From DASVEE01 sp036399695 (GTDB taxonomy: Bacteria > Acidobacteriota > Thermoanaerobaculia > Gp7-AA8), in assembly GCA_036399695.1 (NCBI GenBank), contig DASWMP010000250.1, forward strand, positions 1-17,997: a stretch of 17,997 nt of DNA, read 5' to 3'. The notes under the pieces were generated by a model that saw nothing but the letters and a program-made list of their open reading frames with translations, did not search any database and had not been told where the DNA came from. Both the position numbers and the translations under genes were made by a program. Position 1 is the first letter of the stretch. Each line of letters opens with the position of its first letter. Positions 1 through 6,643 of the stretch are shown here, piece after piece.

Positions 1-687
1 GCCGCCGCCGGTGGGGTAGAGGATGACGTCGGGCAGCCGTCCGAGGTCGGCGAGGAGCTCGTAGCCCATCGTCTTCTTGCCTTCGACGCGGTACGGCTCT
101 TTGAGCGTGGAGAGGTCGAAGCCGCCGTTTTCGGCGATGTAGGCCTGAACGCGTTTCGCTGCGTCGGTGATGACGCCGGCGACCAGCTCGACCTCGGCGC
201 CGTAGCCGCGGCATTCGTCGACGATCGATTGCGGCGTGTCCTTCGGCATGGCGACGAACACCGGCAGGCCGGCTCGCGCGCCGTAGGCGGAGAGCGCGGC
301 GCCGGCGTTGCCGGCGGTCGGGGCGGCGAGGGTTTGCGCGCCGAGGGCTTTGGCCATCGAGACGGCGGCGCTCATGCCGCGCGATTTGAAGGAGCGGGTC
401 GGGTTCTTCGACTCGTCCTTGAACCAGAGCCGCGGGATGCGGGTCGACGGCAGGAGCGGGGTCAGACCTTCGCCGAGCGTGACGATGTCGGCGACGTCGT
501 CGACCGGCAGCACGTCGGCGTAGCGCCACATGTCGTTGCGACGCGCGTGCTGCAGCTCCGAGGTGGGGGAGAGCTCGTATTGCGCGAGGAGCGGCGCGCC
601 GTCGACGCGGCAGAGGTTGATCAGCGCGTTGGTCTCGTAGCGGGCGTCGCAGAGTGAGCAGGCGAGATGGACGGCAAAGCGGCGCAT
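1..687 (-). CDS. thrC: Threonine synthase, N-terminal 229 residues (cut by window edge)
   Basis: Threonine synthase is a PLP enzyme that converts O-phosphohomoserine to threonine, the last step of threonine biosynthesis in the cytoplasm. The reading frame is open from ATG at 687 to position 1, and the C-terminal half lies outside the window. The fold-type II PLP signature NPTRSFKSRG is at residues 95-104, so Lys101 is the expected Schiff-base lysine. The LGEGLTPLL segment (71-79) and PTAGNAG (about 122-128) are typical of the family, and the piece ends in the phosphate-binding PTGGG. The N-terminus carries a degenerate zinc-ribbon: Cys10, Cys13 and Cys26 remain, but the fourth position is Asp29. 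There is no Shine-Dalgarno; a TATAGT box lies 9 nt before the ATG, so the message may be leaderless or nearly so. Related PLP lyases (cysteate synthase, threonine dehydratase) share the fold; the zinc-ribbon remnant and LGEGLTPLL favour threonine synthase. Confidence 0.9.
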   Translation of the reverse strand, partial: MRRFAVHLACSLCDARYETNALINLCRVDGAPLLAQYELSPTSELQHARRNDMWRYADVLPVDDVADIVTLGEGLTPLLPSTRIPRLWFKDESKNPTRSFKSRGMSAAVSMAKALGAQTLAAPTAGNAGAALSAYGARAGLPVFVAMPKDTPQSIVDECRGYGAEVELVAGVITDAAKRVQAYIAENGGFDLSTLKEPYRVEGKKTMGYELLADLGRLPDVILYPTGGG

Positions 688-696
688 GAAGCGCCG

Positions 697-702
697 ACTA
701 TA
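697..702 (-). promoter_or_regulatory. Candidate -10 element of thrC
   Basis: Read on the minus strand the box is TATAGT, 9 nt before the thrC ATG. It touches the T-tract of the upstream gene's terminator, so termination and re-initiation would be packed into about 45 bp. I see no convincing -35 hexamer. The call rests on the -10 match and its position only. Confidence 0.4.
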
Positions 703-730
703 AACAAAAACGCCCCGCCGAAGCGGGGCG
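702..730 (-). terminator. Rho-independent terminator with cUUCGg tetraloop
   Basis: On the minus strand an 8-bp perfect GC stem (CGCCCCGC / GCGGGGCG) closes a TTCG loop, giving the very stable C(UUCG)G tetraloop. It is followed directly by TTTTTGTTT. It lies 24 nt behind the stop codon of the lipoprotein gene and in its orientation, so it should end that transcript before thrC. Confidence 0.88.
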
Positions 731-754
731 CGATGAGATCGGTGGTGATCCGAG

Positions 755-1522
755 TTACTTGGTGCCGGCGGCGGCAAGCGCCTTCTGCATCTCGGCGGCG
801 GCCTTCTTGGCGTCCGTGTCGTTCGAGTACTTCGTCATCTCGTCGGCGAAGACATTCAGCTCGCTCTCGTACTTGGCCAGGAGCTGGCGGTTGTACGCGA
901 TGGCCGGATCCTGCTGCGCCTGCTGCTGCTTCATCTCTTCGCGGCTCTTGTCGTAGCCGGCGAGGATCTGAGCGTACATCTGCTTCGTCGGCTCGTCCTT
1001 CGCTTCGTCGTACGCCTTCTTCGATTCGGCGTAAGCCTTGTCGAGGTTCGCGTTCATCGTCTTCTGGAAGCCTTCGGCGACGCCGGCGCTGCTGGCGGCC
1101 AGGATCTGGCCTTTGACCCAGGTGTACTCAGCCGAGTTGAGGCCGAGGTCCTTGGCGGCGCGGAGGTCGGCGGTGACGAGGTCGGCGGCGGAGCCGAGGG
1201 CCTTGAAGCCGTCCATCATGCCGGCGATCGACTTCTCGCCTGACTTTTTGGCGTCGTCGGCGTGCTTGTTCATCTCGTCTTTGGCGACCTGCTCGATCTT
1301 CTTGGCGTGTTCGCGGACCTTCAGGTACATCTTGACCTGCGCTTCGGTGAGCTTGCCGTCGGCCGGGCCTTCGTACTGATCGTCGGCGACCTCTTTCATC
1401 AGATCGGTCGTGCCGCGCTTGTCGAGGTCCTTCGAGATCGAAGCTTTGTCGATGGCTTCCTTGGCTTTGCATCCCACGAGAGCGAGGGACAGACAGAGAA
1501 CTACTGTAGTGACGTTGCGCAT
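755..1522 (-). CDS. Putative helical lipoprotein of unknown function
   Basis: I do not recognise the family. The 255-residue product begins with a lipoprotein signal peptide: a basic N-terminus, a hydrophobic stretch at 5-16, and a lipobox LVGC with the acylated cysteine at position 18. Lys19 follows, not Asp, so there is no inner-membrane retention signal of the E. coli kind and the protein is probably in the outer membrane. The rest is rich in Lys, Ala, Glu and Asp, contains no further cysteine that I can see, and looks almost wholly alpha-helical with coiled-coil character near residues 160-215. The ATG at 1522 was chosen because GGAGG lies about 10 nt upstream and the signal peptide begins there; the open frame runs further upstream but into repeat sequence. 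It appears to be transcribed alone, with a strong terminator at 702-730. Confidence 0.8.
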   Translation of the reverse strand: MRNVTTVVLCLSLALVGCKAKEAIDKASISKDLDKRGTTDLMKEVADDQYEGPADGKLTEAQVKMYLKVREHAKKIEQVAKDEMNKHADDAKKSGEKSIAGMMDGFKALGSAADLVTADLRAAKDLGLNSAEYTWVKGQILAASSAGVAEGFQKTMNANLDKAYAESKKAYDEAKDEPTKQMYAQILAGYDKSREEMKQQQAQQDPAIAYNRQLLAKYESELNVFADEMTKYSNDTDAKKAAAEMQKALAAAGTK

Positions 1523-1607
1523 TGGGGTGATTTCCTCCGGGTTATTGGTGAGAGGAATGGTAACTGGATTTGGATCCGGCGAGCGTGATGGGGAGCACGC
1601 CGCGGGC

Positions 1608-1834
1608 GGAGTTGGCAGTTGACGGTTGGCAGTGGGGGAAGTTGGCGGTGGGGGGATCCTGTACAGGCGCACAGAGTGCGCCGATACCCCCGTCGGGTCT
1701 CCTCGCTGTGCCACCAGGGTATCGGCGCACTCTGTGCGCCTGTACAAAACCAAGAACCGGAAACCGAAAACCAAGAACCGGCAACCAACAGCGGTCTCTA
1801 ACCACTGCCAACCGCCAACCGCCAACCGCCAACT
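1608..1834. repeat. Composite palindromic repeat: heptanucleotide arrays around a 30-bp inverted repeat
   Basis: This fills most of the 310-nt gap between rraB-like and the lipoprotein gene. The centre is a perfect 30-bp inverted repeat, 1660-1689 against 1717-1746, with a 27-nt loop. It is flanked by 7-nt tandem repeats: 1610-1651 has units such as AGTTGGC and GGTTGGC; 1749-1790 has six units of the form ACCAAGA, ACCGGAA or ACCGGCA; 1802-1832 has CCACTGC followed by CAACCGC three times. The left array and the last array are roughly reverse complements, so the whole block can fold on itself. The right end runs into the stop codon of the upstream gene. Three-frame translation gives only low-complexity peptides, so I treat it as non-coding. 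It may also end the upstream transcript. Confidence 0.85.
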
Positions 1835-2183
1835 AAACCGGAGCGCCCCAGCCGTCGAACTCCGCCAACTGATGGGCGGCGGCCCGCACCAGCTTCTCCA
1901 CGAAGCCGGGCTCGGTGACGGCGTTCACGCTCGTCTGCTTGACGCCCTGCACGGCCCACTTGCCGGCGTCGTCGGCCTCGGGCATCACGGCCACTTCGTC
2001 GAGGAAGGGCTGCAGGTCGTTTGCGAGCGCTTCGGCGGACTCCTGGGAGTCGGCGTAGAAGAAGAAGTCGACGGGGCGGGTGTCGTCGAGGTCGCCGCCA
2101 TGTTCGACGAAGAGCTTCACGAGCTCCTCATTGCGGGTCAGGTGTGCCTGGAGTGATTCTTCGATCAGCGATTCAGCGGCCAT
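1833..2183 (-). CDS. RraB-family protein (ribonuclease E inhibitor B-like)
   Basis: The 116-residue product resembles the RraB family, whose E. coli member binds RNase E and lowers its activity. Family-like features are the acidic N-terminal helix region, the core VDFFFYADSQESAEAL (about 38-53), the second strand and helix with VNAVTEPGFVEKLV (about 86-99), and the ending EFDGWGAP. The length fits the family (about 100-140 residues). The ATG at 2183 lies inside the last codons of the upstream GTPase gene, an 11-nt overlap, so the two are probably cotranscribed and translationally coupled. Whether it acts on RNase E here is not shown; in many bacteria proteins with this fold have no tested role. 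A sequence palindrome follows directly behind its stop codon. Confidence 0.72.
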   Translation of the reverse strand: MAAESLIEESLQAHLTRNEELVKLFVEHGGDLDDTRPVDFFFYADSQESAEALANDLQPFLDEVAVMPEADDAGKWAVQGVKQTSVNAVTEPGFVEKLVRAAAHQLAEFDGWGAPV

Positions 2184-3300
2184 CGGTCAGTTGTGCCCTC
2201 ACGCGCGCGGCAAGCGCATCGAGCTCCCGCAGAATTGCCTGCAGCTCGATGCGATGCTGTTCCTGGGCGCGCTCGAGCTGCTGCTGCAGCGTCTGTACCT
2301 GATCGCCTTCCGGTTCCGCACGCTTGTGATCGGCAAAGGAGATCGGGGGCGGCAGTTCTTCCTCGACCGCGACCTCGATCGGCGCCTCGTCCGCCAGCGG
2401 CAGCATCTCGTCCGCGCCGAGCTCTTCGACTTCCTCGACGTGGGGCAGCGGGACGTTGCCCGAAAACGTGGCCGGCCGTTCGCGTCCTTCCGCCAGGAGC
2501 TGCTCGAGCGAGACCTCCTCGGCCTTCTCGTACGTCTCTTCCGGCACCGTCTCGAACGGCACCGAGTCGGCGAAGGGATTCGGCGCCTCTGCCAGTTCGA
2601 CGAGCGGTTCGGGCTCCGGATCGGGCTCCGGCGCGGGCCGGACCTCCACCTTCGCGGCGGTGGCCATGGCGGCGGCGGGGGCGGCTTTCTTGACGGGTTC
2701 GCTCTTGCCGCCTTTGAGGCGGTTGAAGAGATGCTTGGCCGTGATCTTCGAGACGAGCTTGAACGTCTCCATGACGCCCTGGCCCTTGACTGCGGCCGCC
2801 TCGGTATACGGGTAGCCTTCGAAGCCGAGCGCTTCCTGCAGCGCCTCGACCGGCAGGACGCCCGGGAGGTCGCGCTTGTTGAACTGGATGACGATCGGCG
2901 TGTCGTTCACGTCGATGTTGTTCTCCTCGAGGTTGTCGAGGAGGTTCGCGAAGCTTTCCTTGTTCGCGTCCACCATGGCGGGCTGCGAGTCGGCCACGAA
3001 GACGACCGAGTCGGCGCCGCGGAGGACGAGCTTACGCGTCTCGTTGTAGAAGACCTGACCCGGGACGGTGTAGAGCTGGATCTTGAGGTTGAACGGGCCG
3101 ACCTTGCCGATCTCGACGGGGAGGAGGTCGAAGAACAGCGTCCGGTCGGTCTTGGTCGCGAGCGACAGCATCTTTCCCTTTTGTTCGGGAGCGAGCTTGT
3201 CGAAGATGACCATCAGGTTCGTCGTCTTGCCGCAGAGACCGGGACCGTAATAGACGATCTTCGCCGTCATCTCGCGCGTGGCGTGGTTGAACAGGACCAT
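2173..3300 (-). CDS. mglA: MglA-family small GTPase with long acidic and coiled-coil C-terminal extension
   Basis: MglA is a Ras-like GTPase that sets cell polarity and motility in Myxococcus; relatives occur in many Gram-negative phyla. All nucleotide motifs are visible: P-loop GPGLCGKTT (19-27), switch I near Thr54 in DRTLFFDLLP, TVPGQ (78-82) in place of the Ras DTAGQ, and NKRD (141-144) for guanine recognition. The GTPase domain ends near residue 198, where ordinary MglA proteins stop. About 175 more residues follow: a Pro/Glu/Asp-rich linker (about 200-320) and a Gln/Glu-rich helix likely to form a coiled coil (about 330-372). The extension could be an effector or localisation tail. No Shine-Dalgarno precedes the ATG, but GACAAT lies 10 nt upstream. 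No roadblock-domain MglB gene is adjacent. The RraB-like gene overlaps its end. Confidence 0.9.
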   Translation of the reverse strand: MVLFNHATREMTAKIVYYGPGLCGKTTNLMVIFDKLAPEQKGKMLSLATKTDRTLFFDLLPVEIGKVGPFNLKIQLYTVPGQVFYNETRKLVLRGADSVVFVADSQPAMVDANKESFANLLDNLEENNIDVNDTPIVIQFNKRDLPGVLPVEALQEALGFEGYPYTEAAAVKGQGVMETFKLVSKITAKHLFNRLKGGKSEPVKKAAPAAAMATAAKVEVRPAPEPDPEPEPLVELAEAPNPFADSVPFETVPEETYEKAEEVSLEQLLAEGRERPATFSGNVPLPHVEEVEELGADEMLPLADEAPIEVAVEEELPPPISFADHKRAEPEGDQVQTLQQQLERAQEQHRIELQAILRELDALAARVRAQLTDGR

Positions 3301-3310
3301 AGGGGGCGGA

Positions 3311-3316
3311 ATTGTC
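3311..3316 (-). promoter_or_regulatory. Candidate -10 element of the mglA-rraB unit
   Basis: The minus-strand hexamer GACAAT ends 10 nt before the ATG of the GTPase gene, in the 92-bp gap between divergent genes. The resulting 5' leader would be only a few nucleotides. No clear -35 box is seen. Confidence 0.3.
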
Positions 3317-3380
3317 GCACACCGGGCAGGGCGGCGACGAGAGGGGCACGGCGAGGCGAGCGGAACCGGCCGGTTCGCAA

Positions 3381-3386
3381 TAGAAT
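3381..3386 (+). promoter_or_regulatory. Candidate -10 element giving a leaderless smr transcript
   Basis: TAGAAT lies six nucleotides before the GTG start at 3393. That is the spacing expected when transcription begins at or next to the start codon. No Shine-Dalgarno is present, which agrees. A -35 hexamer is not evident. Confidence 0.4.
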
Positions 3387-3392
3387 CCCGCC

Positions 3393-3671
3393 GTGGACGA
3401 CGATCCGGTCGAGATTCCGATCACCGATACGCTCGACCTCCATCCCTTCCGTCCTGCTGACGTGAAAGAAGTTGCGCTCGAATACCTCCTCGAGGCGCGG
3501 TCGCGCGGCTTCCGGCAGGTGCGGCTGATCCACGGCCGAGGGATCGGCGTCCAGCGGGAACGAATCCAGGCACTGCTCCGCTCGCTCGACTGGGTCGAAG
3601 CCTTCCATGACGCGGATCACACCGGTGGCGGCTGGGGCGCTACGGTCGTGCTCCTGAAAGATCAGCACTGA
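3393..3671 (+). CDS. Small Smr-domain protein (MutS2 C-terminal type)
   Basis: The 92-residue product is essentially a lone Smr domain, the nuclease-like domain found at the C-terminus of MutS2 and in stand-alone bacterial proteins. The family motifs are in order: LDLHPF (14-19), LIHGRGIG (45-52, with the HGRG core at 47-50), and the C-terminal GGWGATVV (79-86). These residues form the conserved nucleic-acid-binding face. Stand-alone Smr proteins have been linked to DNA nicking and to cleavage of mRNA on stalled ribosomes; which applies here cannot be read from sequence. The start is GTG, with no Shine-Dalgarno and a TAGAAT box just upstream. It is the first gene of a unit with nadA (19-nt gap) and a lipid kinase gene. 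Confidence 0.88.
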   Translation: MDDDPVEIPITDTLDLHPFRPADVKEVALEYLLEARSRGFRQVRLIHGRGIGVQRERIQALLRSLDWVEAFHDADHTGGGWGATVVLLKDQH

Positions 3672-3690
3672 ACTTGCAGTTGGAGTCGCT

Positions 3691-4677
3691 ATGTCAACGC
3701 TTTACGAAGAACTGAGCCGGGTCACGACTTACGAGTACTCGGAAGAGGAAGTCCACCAGTACGAACTGCTCCACGAAGAGATCCGCGCGCTCAAGAAGGA
3801 GCGCAACGCGGTCATCGTGGCCCACAACTACTACCGTCCGGAGATCCTGAAGGTTGCGGACTTTGTCGGTGACTCGCTCGAGCTGGCCCTCATGGCCGCC
3901 GAGGTGCGGGACGCCGACATCATCGAATTCTGCGGCGTCAACTTCATGGCCGAGACGGCCAAGATCGTCAATCCGACCAAGAAGGTCCTGCTGCCGAACC
4001 TGCTGGCGGGCTGTCAGCTCGCCGATTCGGCCCCGGCCGAGGATCTGGCCGCGCGTATCGACGAACTGAAGCAGCAGTATCCCGATCTGGCGGTCGTCAG
4101 CTACGTCAACACGACGGCGGCGGTGAAGGGGCTGTCCGACATCATCGTCACCTCGGCCAACGCCTCGAAAGTCGTGCGCACGCTGCCGAGCAAGAACATC
4201 CTCTTCGTGCCGGACCGGAACCTGGCCAGCCACGTGGCGGCGCAGGTGCCGGAGAAGAACATCATCCCGTGGGACGGCTTCTGCTACGTGCACCAGCAGA
4301 TCACCCCCGAGGAAGTGTCGCGCATCCGTCAGGCGGACCCGGAGATCGAGATCCTCGTCCATCCGGAGTGCCGCGCCGACGTGGCGGCTCTGGCGGACGC
4401 GGTGCTGTCGACGTCGGGCATGGTGCGCTACGCCAAGGAGCGGCCGGCGAGGCGGTTCCTCATCGTCACGGAGTGCGGCCTTTCGGATCGCCTGGCGATG
4501 GAAGTGCCGGACAAGACGTTCGTGAAGGGCTGCAAGCTCTGCACGTTCATGAAAGTGACGACGCTCGAGGACGTCCGCGACTCGCTCAAGTACGTGCAGT
4601 ACGAGATCGAGGTCCCGGAGGACGTACGCGTTCCGGCCGAGCGCGCACTGCGGCGGATGTTCGAAGCGACGAAGTGA
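3691..4677 (+). CDS. nadA: Quinolinate synthase A
   Basis: NadA condenses iminoaspartate with dihydroxyacetone phosphate to quinolinate, the second step of de novo NAD synthesis, using an oxygen-sensitive [4Fe-4S] cluster. The 328-residue length is within the family range. Family motifs visible are AHNYYRPEI (44-52), FVGDSLELA (58-66), CGVNFMAETAKI (81-92), LLPNLLAGCQLAD (100-112), YVNTTAAVKGLSD (138-150), HPEC (224-227) and CKLCTFMK (281-288). By comparison with characterised NadA proteins the three cluster ligands should be Cys108, Cys227 and Cys284. The ATG at 3691 is supported by GGAG at 3682-3685. No nadB or nadC lies in this window. The stop codon overlaps the start of the next gene as GTGA. 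Confidence 0.97.
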   Translation: MSTLYEELSRVTTYEYSEEEVHQYELLHEEIRALKKERNAVIVAHNYYRPEILKVADFVGDSLELALMAAEVRDADIIEFCGVNFMAETAKIVNPTKKVLLPNLLAGCQLADSAPAEDLAARIDELKQQYPDLAVVSYVNTTAAVKGLSDIIVTSANASKVVRTLPSKNILFVPDRNLASHVAAQVPEKNIIPWDGFCYVHQQITPEEVSRIRQADPEIEILVHPECRADVAALADAVLSTSGMVRYAKERPARRFLIVTECGLSDRLAMEVPDKTFVKGCKLCTFMKVTTLEDVRDSLKYVQYEIEVPEDVRVPAERALRRMFEATK

Positions 4678-5564
4678 CCGTGAACCGCGGTGTACTCTTT
4701 CTGAATGCGCGGGCCGGTTCGTTCACGCCCGCGGACGAGTCCGCGCTGCGCACTGAAGCGGCGGAGCAGGGGCTGCGCGTCCTGGACGTGGGGCCCGGCC
4801 TCGACGTCTATTCGACCATCCGCGAGTCCATTGCCGCGGGGTTGAAGACGTTCGTCGTCGCCGGCGGTGACGGCAGCATCCATCACGTGCTGCAGGCGCT
4901 CGTCCATACCGACGCCACGCTCGGCATCATCCCGATCGGCAGCGTGAACCACTTCGCCCGCGACCTGCAGATCCCGCTCGACGACTGGCGCAAGGCGCTG
5001 GAGATCGCGGTGAAAGGGGAGGTGCTCCAGATCGACACGGCCCGCGTCAACGGCCGCTACTTCCTCAACAGCGTGATGCTCGGCATCTACCCGACGATCA
5101 GCCATTACCGCGAGCGCTTCCGGTCGACGCACAGCAAGTGGCGGGCGTATCTGCGCGCGCTGCGGCTGGCGCTGCGCCAGTTCCCGCACGTGACGCTCGT
5201 CATCGAGTTGAACGGGCGCGTGGAGACGATCAGCACGCAGATGTTCGTCGTCTCCGTCAACGCCTACGACCTCGGCCAGGCCGGCATCGCCTCACCGAAA
5301 ACGAACCTCGATGACGGACGGCTCTCGGTGTACTCGCTGTCGTTCATGGGCCGCTGGCAGTTCACCCGCGCCGCCGCCAAGTTCTTCCGCGGCCGCATTC
5401 TCGACGTCCCGGGCTTCCGCCGCGTGCGCACGACCGAGCTGCGCATCGACGGCGCCCGCCACTCCATGCGCCTGTCAGTGGATGGCGAGTTGATGGACCT
5501 GCGACCGCCGCTGCAGATCGCGGCCGTCCCGGCGTCGCTGCTGGTGCGCGCTCCGGTCGCGTAG
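4674..5564 (+). CDS. Diacylglycerol-kinase-family lipid kinase (YegS/DgkB-like)
   Basis: The 296-residue product belongs to the DAGK catalytic-domain family, soluble or membrane-associated kinases that phosphorylate diacylglycerol or related lipids. The ATP-binding GGDGS motif is at residues 64-68, and the family segment IIPIGSVNHFARDLQIP (85-101) corresponds to the usual GTGNDFAR loop. The GTGND box is altered to GSVNH here, which may affect substrate or activity. A C-terminal SVDGE motif (in the LSVDGELM segment) is also typical. There is no predicted membrane helix. The start is GTG overlapping the nadA stop as GTGA, implying translational coupling; a second GTG at 4680 is an equally possible start, two codons shorter. 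A MITE-like repeat begins 8 nt after its stop. Substrate is unknown. Confidence 0.85.
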   Translation: MTVNRGVLFLNARAGSFTPADESALRTEAAEQGLRVLDVGPGLDVYSTIRESIAAGLKTFVVAGGDGSIHHVLQALVHTDATLGIIPIGSVNHFARDLQIPLDDWRKALEIAVKGEVLQIDTARVNGRYFLNSVMLGIYPTISHYRERFRSTHSKWRAYLRALRLALRQFPHVTLVIELNGRVETISTQMFVVSVNAYDLGQAGIASPKTNLDDGRLSVYSLSFMGRWQFTRAAAKFFRGRILDVPGFRRVRTTELRIDGARHSMRLSVDGELMDLRPPLQIAAVPASLLVRAPVA

Positions 5565-5571
5565 CCCGCCG

Positions 5572-5952
5572 AGTTTGGAGTGCGGCAGCGACGCCTCATC
5601 AACTGCCGCTTTCCCCTAGCCGCAGCGGCGAGCTGCGGCCCGCGTTGCTTCACGCCGGAGGGGGTGCGCGTACCGATCTCCGGCACCCCTACCGGGGTGC
5701 GAATCTCTTCCTTGCAACCATACCGGTGGCAGCGCGCCTGCGGCGCTTGCCGACCGGCTAATTTACGGCACGCCTCCGGCGTGCAGAGTTGGTCATCACG
5801 AGGAGTTCCGACTTGTACAGGCGGCACAGCGTGCGCCGATTACCTTCGTGGGCGGGGATTGCGCGCGGTGCACCATGCACCTGGGCGGAAGCTCGACGCT
5901 TCCGCTATGTGAAAGCGGCAGCTAGTGAGGCGTCGCTGCCGCACTCCAAACT
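5572..5952. mobile_element. MITE-like non-coding element with 27-bp perfect inverted ends
   Basis: The 386-nt gap between convergent genes is almost filled by a 381-bp element. Its ends, 5572-5598 and 5926-5952, are perfect 27-bp inverted repeats beginning AGTTTGGAGTGCGG. After four unmatched bases on each side, a second 11-bp matching pair follows (5603-5613 and 5911-5921). The interior holds further hairpins, for example 5683-5700 (GCACCCC, loop TACC) and 5768-5784 (GCACGCC, loop TCC). It has no credible coding sequence, so any transposase must act in trans. Its right end supplies two bases of the stop codon of the methyltransferase gene. The element could also serve as a two-way terminator. 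A clear target-site duplication is not visible, so it may instead be a large palindromic repeat. Confidence 0.75.
5814..5844. repeat. Core sequence shared with the palindrome at 1660-1746
   Basis: This stretch begins TGTACAGGCGGCACAG and matches the left arm of the 30-bp inverted repeat at 1660-1689 with only one base change and two single-base insertions. Here only one arm is present. The two repeats lie about 4.1 kb apart in otherwise unrelated elements. Confidence 0.7.
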
Positions 5953-6637
5953 ACGAGTAGGTCTCCGTGTAGAACCAGTCGCCTTCGAGATCGCGCACCT
6001 CGACCGTTCCGCGGGCGCCGAGCGCGGCGCGGAGGTTCCACTCGTAGGGGAAGAAGCTGAGGTGCAGGTCGAAGGAGACGCGGTAGGGCCGCTGGCGCGG
6101 CACGACCACGATCAGGCGTTTCCGCGCGACGCGGCGCAATTCGGTGATGGCCGCGGGCAGGTCGCGTACGTGCTCGAGCATGTGCGTGGAGATCACGGTA
6201 TCGAACGCCGCATCGTCAAAGGGCAGCGTCTCCACTGAGGCCTGATGAAAGGCGATGCGCGCATCGGACATCGTTTGCGGGGCGACGTCCACCGCCGTCA
6301 CGTCAAAGCCGGCTTTCAGCAGCCGGCCAGCCAGGAAGCCGCGCCCGGCGCCGGCGTCCAGCACCTTCGGCCCGCTCACCGCGGCCAGGATGGCGTCGAG
6401 CGAAGCGCGCGACAGATCCGTCTCCCGCTCGATCGCCTGCACGCTTTCGTAGACACCGGCGAACTCCTGCTCCGACATGGCCGGGACGCCGTCGCGGAAA
6501 TCGCGGAAGAGCGCGTACTGCCCGCGCGCGACCACCCGCAGCAGGACGTTGAACAGTGCCGAGTCGCGCACGATGGGCGGCAGCGTCTCGTCGAGAAACC
6601 AGCGGATCCGGTTCGTGAGCTCCCGCGAAAGCGCCAT
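5951..6637 (-). CDS. Class I SAM-dependent methyltransferase (UbiE/COQ5-like, Methyltransf_11 type)
   Basis: The 228-residue product has a Rossmann-type methyltransferase domain from about residue 88 to 185. Motif I is KVLDAGAGRG (91-100), the acidic residue after strand 2 is Asp117 in AVDVAP, and the post-motif segment ETLPFDDAAFDTVISTHMLEHV (136-157) is typical of the Methyltransf_11 group. The first 85 residues are helical and not recognised. Substrate cannot be told from sequence. The gene starts 6 nt after the stop of the upstream Ser/Thr kinase gene, so they probably share an mRNA. Its stop codon TAG is completed by the inverted end of the repeat element at 5572-5952; the residues WFYTETYS are the current C-terminus and may differ from the ancestral end. 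Confidence 0.85.
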   Translation of the reverse strand: MALSRELTNRIRWFLDETLPPIVRDSALFNVLLRVVARGQYALFRDFRDGVPAMSEQEFAGVYESVQAIERETDLSRASLDAILAAVSGPKVLDAGAGRGFLAGRLLKAGFDVTAVDVAPQTMSDARIAFHQASVETLPFDDAAFDTVISTHMLEHVRDLPAAITELRRVARKRLIVVVPRQRPYRVSFDLHLSFFPYEWNLRAALGARGTVEVRDLEGDWFYTETYS

Positions 6638-6643
6638 GCCTGT

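Noticed and set aside
1523..1825. An N-terminal extension of the lipoprotein gene by about 100 residues
   Set aside because: The extension is translated heptamer and palindrome sequence. The internal ATG at 1522 has a good Shine-Dalgarno and opens a proper lipoprotein signal peptide.
1608..1834. A CRISPR array
   Set aside because: The repeats are 7 bp long and contiguous, with no spacers of constant length and no cas genes nearby.
2080..3465. A 461-codon plus-strand frame opposite the MglA-like gene
   Set aside because: It spans the GTPase gene, the promoter region and part of smr, and has no domain. The opposite strand has all GTPase motifs.
5690..5730. A sigma-54 promoter near TTGCA in the MITE-like element
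   Set aside because: No GG at the required distance upstream of the TTGC, so the -24/-12 spacing fails.
5580..5912. A 110-residue protein inside the MITE-like element
   Set aside because: The frame crosses several hairpins, has no ribosome site and no recognisable fold; the DNA structure explains the sequence better.
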